A DNA stretch of 64,000 nt from Gammaproteobacteria bacterium. GTDB taxonomy: Bacteria; Pseudomonadota; Gammaproteobacteria; Steroidobacterales; Steroidobacteraceae. The stretch is from positions 21,522-85,521 of the forward strand of contig JAQGOG010000001.1 in the NCBI GenBank assembly GCA_028293765.1, read 5' to 3'. A program made the translations under genes and the position numbers. The notes beneath the pieces were generated by a model that saw only the letters and a program-made list of their open reading frames with translations, searched no databases and was not told where the DNA came from. Numbering within the stretch: position 1 is the first letter of the stretch; the number at the start of each line of letters is the position of its first letter. Of this stretch, positions 59,781 through 64,000 are shown piece by piece.

Positions 59781-60839
59781 CTAGGCGGCAGTATCTCCTG
59801 CAGATTCTGCGAGGGCGCGTGCCTCGCGATCCTGCTCCTCCAAAAACGCCATAACTGCCTGAGCGAGTTCCTTCGTCCCTCGGCCGGTTGCGGCGGAGAC
59901 GAGGAAGTGCGGCCCCTTGAACCGCAGGCGCCGCACGATATCGCGTGCGCGCCTTTCAGCCTCGTCGTCAGGTACCAGGTCGCGCTTCGTCAGCACCAGC
60001 CACCGGGGCTTTAGTCCCAGGTCTTTGCTGAATTTCTTGAGCTCGGCGACGATGGCGCGCGCGTCACGCACTGGATCCGCCTCTGGATCCAGAGGCGCGA
60101 TATCCACTAAATGCAGCAGCACTCGCGTGCGCTGCAGATGCTTCAAAAAGCGTATCCCAAGCCCTGCCCCGTCCGCCGCGCCTTCGATGAGGCCGGGGAT
60201 GTCAGCCATGACGAAACTGCGATGCTCGCCCACGTCGACTACGCCGAGGTTCGGGTAGAGCGTCGTGAAGGGGTAATCGGCCACCTTGGGGCGAGCGTGG
60301 GAAACGGAGCGGATGAGCGTGGACTTACCCGCGTTCGGCAGGCCGAGAAGGCCGACGTCCGCAATCACCTTGAGCTCGAACAGGAGCGAGCGCTTTTCGC
60401 CCGGCAATCCGGGCCCGTACTGGCGGGGGGAACGGTTCGTGCTGGACTTGAAGCGTTGGTTGCCCCAGCCCCCCTTCCCGCCCTTGGCGACTAGCAGCAC
60501 ATCGCCCTCGTGCGTCAGGTCGCTGAGCTCCTCGCCAGTTTCGGCGTCGCGCACCGTGGTGCCAACGGGAACAGGAACGTAAAGGTCGGCACCGCCACGG
60601 CCGAAGCAGTCGTTCGCGCTACCGGACTCTCCGTGGGCAGCGCGGTAAGTCTTCTCGATACGGAAGTCCGCGAGGGTATTGATACCCTCCATGGCACGCA
60701 GGTAGACGCTTCCGCCCATACCGCCATCGCCACCATCAGGCCCCCCGAAAGGCACGAATTTCTCGCGGCGGAAACTGGTGCTGCCGCGGCCGCCATTGCC
60801 GGCTTGTACTTTGACCTTGGCTTCATCGACGAATTTCAT
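59781..60839 (-). CDS. obgE: Obg family GTPase
   Basis: [49 protein letters not shown]...[42 protein letters not shown]. Confidence 0.97.
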   Translation of the reverse strand: MKFVDEAKVKVQAGNGGRGSTSFRREKFVPFGGPDGGDGGMGGSVYLRAMEGINTLADFRIEKTYRAAHGESGSANDCFGRGGADLYVPVPVGTTVRDAETGEELSDLTHEGDVLLVAKGGKGGWGNQRFKSSTNRSPRQYGPGLPGEKRSLLFELKVIADVGLLGLPNAGKSTLIRSVSHARPKVADYPFTTLYPNLGVVDVGEHRSFVMADIPGLIEGAADGAGLGIRFLKHLQRTRVLLHLVDIAPLDPEADPVRDARAIVAELKKFSKDLGLKPRWLVLTKRDLVPDDEAERRARDIVRRLRFKGPHFLVSAATGRGTKELAQAVMAFLEEQDREARALAESAGDTAA

Positions 60840-60862
60840 AGCAGAAGCTTACCCAATAAACG

Positions 60863-60889
60863 AAAACCCCGGCGCTCGGCCGGGGTTTT
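60863..60889 (-). terminator. Rho-independent terminator between rpmA and obgE
   Basis: AAAACCCCGG...CCGGGGTTTT: 10-bp perfect stem including the A/T tracts, 3' of rpmA on the minus strand. Confidence 0.85.
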
Positions 60890-60916
60890 CTAAGGACTCA
60901 GGACGAGCGGCGGCCT

Positions 60917-61195
60917 TCAGGCGGTACCGGCGGTCTCGGTCTCCGGGAGAATGCTCACGTAGAGCCGCTGCTCGGCGCCTTTCTTCTGGAACAGGACCTT
61001 GCCGCTGATCTTGGCGAACAGTGTGTGGTCCGTGCCAGTGCCGACGTTATAGCCCGCACGTACCGGTGTGCCGCGCTGACGAATGATGATGTTTCCGGCC
61101 AGCACATGCTCGCCGCCGAAACGCTTCACGCCGAGGCGCTTGGAGTGGGAATCGCGGCCGTTCTTGGTGCTGCCGCCTGCCTTTTTATGTGCCAT
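60917..61195 (-). CDS. rpmA: 50S ribosomal protein L27
   Basis: [65 protein letters not shown]. Confidence 0.97.
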   Translation of the reverse strand: MAHKKAGGSTKNGRDSHSKRLGVKRFGGEHVLAGNIIIRQRGTPVRAGYNVGTGTDHTLFAKISGKVLFQKKGAEQRLYVSILPETETAGTA

Positions 61196-61222
61196 GACTG
61201 CTATTTCCTACGAAATGTCGAC

Positions 61223-61537
61223 TCAGCCCGCGCTGATGTCCGTAATTTTGACTTCGGTGAAGTGCTGACGGTGCGTCTTCTGCCGCAGGTAATGCGCGCG
61301 ACGCTTGAACTTCACGACCGAGATCTTGGCGCCCTTGCCGTGACGGACGATCGTCGCAAGGACCTTGCCGCCCTTCAGCAGCGGTGCGCCCAGCTTGACG
61401 CTGGCGCCTTCGCCGACGAGCAGCACTTCGCCGAACTCGACGGTCGCGCCCTCCTCGCCTGCCAGTTTCTCGACGCGCAGCACGCCGTCTTTGGTCACAC
61501 GATATTGCTTACCGCCAGTGGCGATGACTGCGTACAT
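61223..61537 (-). CDS. rplU: 50S ribosomal protein L21
   Basis: MYAVIATGGKQYRVTKDGVLRVEKLAGEEGATVEFGEVLLVGEG...VVKFKRRAHYLRQKTHRQHFTEVKITDI. Confidence 0.97.
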   Translation of the reverse strand: MYAVIATGGKQYRVTKDGVLRVEKLAGEEGATVEFGEVLLVGEGASVKLGAPLLKGGKVLATIVRHGKGAKISVVKFKRRAHYLRQKTHRQHFTEVKITDISAG

Positions 61538-61588
61538 AAATAAGAATGCCCTTGAAACGAGAGAGTGGGGGCTGAAGAAAGGTCGCGC

Positions 61589-61617
61589 ATTCTACTGGCG
61601 GACCCCTCCCCGGTCAA
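61589..61617 (-). promoter_or_regulatory. Near-consensus sigma70 promoter for rplU-rpmA
   Basis: Minus strand TTGACC -17 bp- TAGAAT, ~50 bp upstream of the rplU start. Confidence 0.8.
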
Positions 61618-61727
61618 ACGGGGATTTCTTCAGGCTCGACGGGGACTTAGAAGGCCATAGAACGTTCCAATCCATTCTCGACGGCCCCGGCGTCGGCTAG
61701 GATGCGTGGCCGCAATCGAGGACCCAT

Positions 61728-62702
61728 TTGCCGATGACTCTGGAAGACATCCGCGCGCTAGTCAAAGACGACCTCCTGGCCGTCAATGAGGTCATCCGCG
61801 CGCGCCTGAAAAGCGCGGTTCCGCTGGTCGACCAGATCGCGGAACACATCATTTCCGGGGGCGGCAAGCGGCTACGGCCCATGCTCGTGGTATTGGCCGG
61901 CCGGGCCTGCGGCCACAAGGGTAACGCCCATATAGAGGCCGCAGCCTTCATCGAGTTCATTCACACGGCCACGCTCCTCCACGACGACGTGGTGGACGGC
62001 TCCTCCATGCGCCGTGGCCGTGACACCGCGAACGAAGTGTTCGGCAACCAAGCGAGCGTGCTCGTCGGTGACTTTGTGTATTCGCGGGCATTCCAGATGA
62101 TGGCCGCCCTCACCTCACAACCGGTGATGGAAATCATGGCGGAGGCGACGAATGTCATCGCGGAAGGCGAAGTGCTGCAGCTCATGAATGCGCACGACCC
62201 CGACACGACCGAGCAGCGTTACCTCGAAGTCATCTACCGCAAGACCGCGAAACTGTTTGAAGCAGGCGCCCAGGTTGCCGCTGTCCTGTCGGAAAGCTCG
62301 CCGGCGATCCGCAAGGCGCTCGCGTCGTATGGCAGACATCTCGGCACCGCGTACCAACTCGTAGACGACGTGCTCGACTACCGCTCGAATCCGACCGAGC
62401 GCGGCAAGAACCTCGGCGATGACCTCTCGGAAGGCAAGCCCACGCTGCCTCTCATCCATGCACTCAAGCACGGCAACGAGCCGCAGCGTGCAGCGATCCG
62501 TCTGGCGATTGAGAAAGGCGGACTGGCGCAACTGGAGCCAATCGTCGCCGCCATCGAAGCGACGGGGGGCCTCGAGTACACCGCGCAACTCGCGCGCAGC
62601 GAATCGCAGGAGGCCTTGACCGCGCTCGACCCCCTGCCCGGCTCTACTTACAAGGATGGCCTCATCGCGCTGGCTCGGTTTTCGGTCGAGCACACGACTT
62701 AA
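61728..62702 (+). CDS. ispB: Octaprenyl-diphosphate synthase-type polyprenyl synthetase
   Basis: 324 aa; GGGKRLRPMLVVLAGRACG, LLHDDVVDGSSMRRGRDTANEVFGNQASVLVGDFVYSRAFQMM and YQLVDDVLDYRSNPTERGKNLGDDLSEGKPTLPLIHA. Divergent from rplU. Confidence 0.94.
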   Translation: MPMTLEDIRALVKDDLLAVNEVIRARLKSAVPLVDQIAEHIISGGGKRLRPMLVVLAGRACGHKGNAHIEAAAFIEFIHTATLLHDDVVDGSSMRRGRDTANEVFGNQASVLVGDFVYSRAFQMMAALTSQPVMEIMAEATNVIAEGEVLQLMNAHDPDTTEQRYLEVIYRKTAKLFEAGAQVAAVLSESSPAIRKALASYGRHLGTAYQLVDDVLDYRSNPTERGKNLGDDLSEGKPTLPLIHALKHGNEPQRAAIRLAIEKGGLAQLEPIVAAIEATGGLEYTAQLARSESQEALTALDPLPGSTYKDGLIALARFSVEHTT

Positions 62703-62780
62703 CGTCCTTCGCGGCGCGGCAATTGCGCGTCGCCCGATGCCTCCCTAGACTGCGTCGCTTCGTATTCAACGGACGCGGTC

Positions 62781-64000
62781 ATGACGGCACAAAAACTCGC
62801 GAATGTAGTTCGGACGGTCTCTTCAGCGGCGATTCTGACAGCAGCAGCTTTCGGCCTCACCGGTCTGCTATCGAAGGCGTGGTCTGCCGACGCAACACCG
62901 ACACCTGACACCATCGTGCTGAAAGCAGCACACGTGTTTGATTCCACAGGAACAGAGCTCAAGAGCGGCGCCTCCGTCGTAGTACGCGGCGAGCGCATAG
63001 TGTCCATTGGTACCGCACCGCCGCCTGCGGGCGCGCGCGTCATCGACCTCGGGGAAGCGACTATCCTCCCCGGTTTCATCGACGCCCATGTACACCTGAC
63101 GGATGAATACACGAAGGATTATTACCACGGCTTCTACAACGGCATCATGCGCTTTCCCAGCGAGCAGGCTCACTACGCCGCGCTGTACGCGAAGCGAACA
63201 TTGGAAGCCGGGTTCACTACGGTTCGTAACGTCGGCGCCGACGAATTCATCGACGTCGGCCTACGGAACGCCATCAACGATGGCATCACCGAAGGCCCGC
63301 ACATTCTGACCGCCGTTCACGCGATCGGCTCGACCGGCGGACATTGCGATCAGGCCTCGTTCCCACCGGAACACGTAAAGCCCGTCGGTCCCATCCAGGG
63401 TGTCTGCAACGGCCCCGAGGAGTGCCGCGAGGCCACGCGGGACCAGATGAAGTGGGGAGCGGACGTCATCAAGATCTGCGCCTCGGGCGGTGTGCTGTCG
63501 GAAGCAGACCCGGTGGACGTTCCGCAGCTCACCCCTGACGAGCTCACGGCGATCATTGGCGAGGCCCACAAGTGGAAGCGCAAAGTCGCCGCCCATGCCC
63601 ATGGCGACGTAGCCGCGCGCCAGGCCGTCGAGGCCGGCGTCGACTCCATCGAACACGGCAGCTTCCTGACCGAGAGCACGCTCAAGCTCATGAAAGCAAA
63701 GGGCGTCTACCTCGTCCCGACCCGCCTCGCCGTCTACTGGACCAATAAGAACGCGGACACCTATCCGCCACAAATCGCCGCGAAGGCGCGCGCGGCGTAC
63801 GCCGCTCACGCAGACATGTTCAAGACCGCGCTTCGGCTAGGAGTGCCGATCGCCTTCGGCACGGATTCCGGGGTATCACCACACGGGATGAACGCCCTCG
63901 AGTTCGGCCTCATGACGGACCTTGGCATGACGCCCTCGGCCGCCCTCCTTGCCGGAACACGGGAAGCCTCCAAGCTCCTGGGCGTGGACGCCGATGTCGG
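62781..64000 (+). CDS. Imidazolonepropionase-like amidohydrolase (secreted; partial, runs off right edge)
   Basis: Signal-like N-terminus; LPGFIDAHVHLTDEYTKDYYHGF, GADVIKICASGGVLSEADPVDVPQLT, AAHAHGDVAARQAVEAGVDSIEHGSF and IAFGTDSGVSPHG. Confidence 0.88.
   Translation, partial: MTAQKLANVVRTVSSAAILTAAAFGLTGLLSKAWSADATPTPDTIVLKAAHVFDSTGTELKSGASVVVRGERIVSIGTAPPPAGARVIDLGEATILPGFIDAHVHLTDEYTKDYYHGFYNGIMRFPSEQAHYAALYAKRTLEAGFTTVRNVGADEFIDVGLRNAINDGITEGPHILTAVHAIGSTGGHCDQASFPPEHVKPVGPIQGVCNGPEECREATRDQMKWGADVIKICASGGVLSEADPVDVPQLTPDELTAIIGEAHKWKRKVAAHAHGDVAARQAVEAGVDSIEHGSFLTESTLKLMKAKGVYLVPTRLAVYWTNKNADTYPPQIAAKARAAYAAHADMFKTALRLGVPIAFGTDSGVSPHGMNALEFGLMTDLGMTPSAALLAGTREASKLLGVDADV

Overview
High-GC gammaproteobacterial chromosome segment (by synteny, Xanthomonadales/Nevskiales/Steroidobacter-like; this lineage is inferred). 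Most of it is densely packed core genome: prfC, rimI, udg, pssA, proS, ggt, hda, purMN, dcd, apbC, metG, rnfB, nth, aceE-aceF-lpdA, pyrC, rnt, grxD, nadC, ispH-lspA-ileS-ribF, rpsT, obgE-rpmA-rplU, ispB, and one tRNA-Thr(CGU). I see no CRISPR array, transposase, integrase, phage module or recognisable defence island. The parts most worth a second look are: (1) a HEAT-repeat/Ser-Thr kinase fusion next to two PilT-family retraction ATPases, set between apbC and metG; (2) a translationally coupled cytochrome P450 plus fatty-acyl-AMP ligase/acyl-carrier didomain operon; (3) a dispersed hairpin repeat (core GCAAAAGGCGTGGCTTTTGC) at three loci, each upstream of a rightward gene and each with competing pairings; (4) several compact regulatory signatures, including a palindrome upstream of padR, a tandem 11-bp repeat abutting metG, a possibly leaderless fur-like gene and a near-consensus rplU promoter. 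All product calls come from reading the translated ORFs and motifs. No database search was run.
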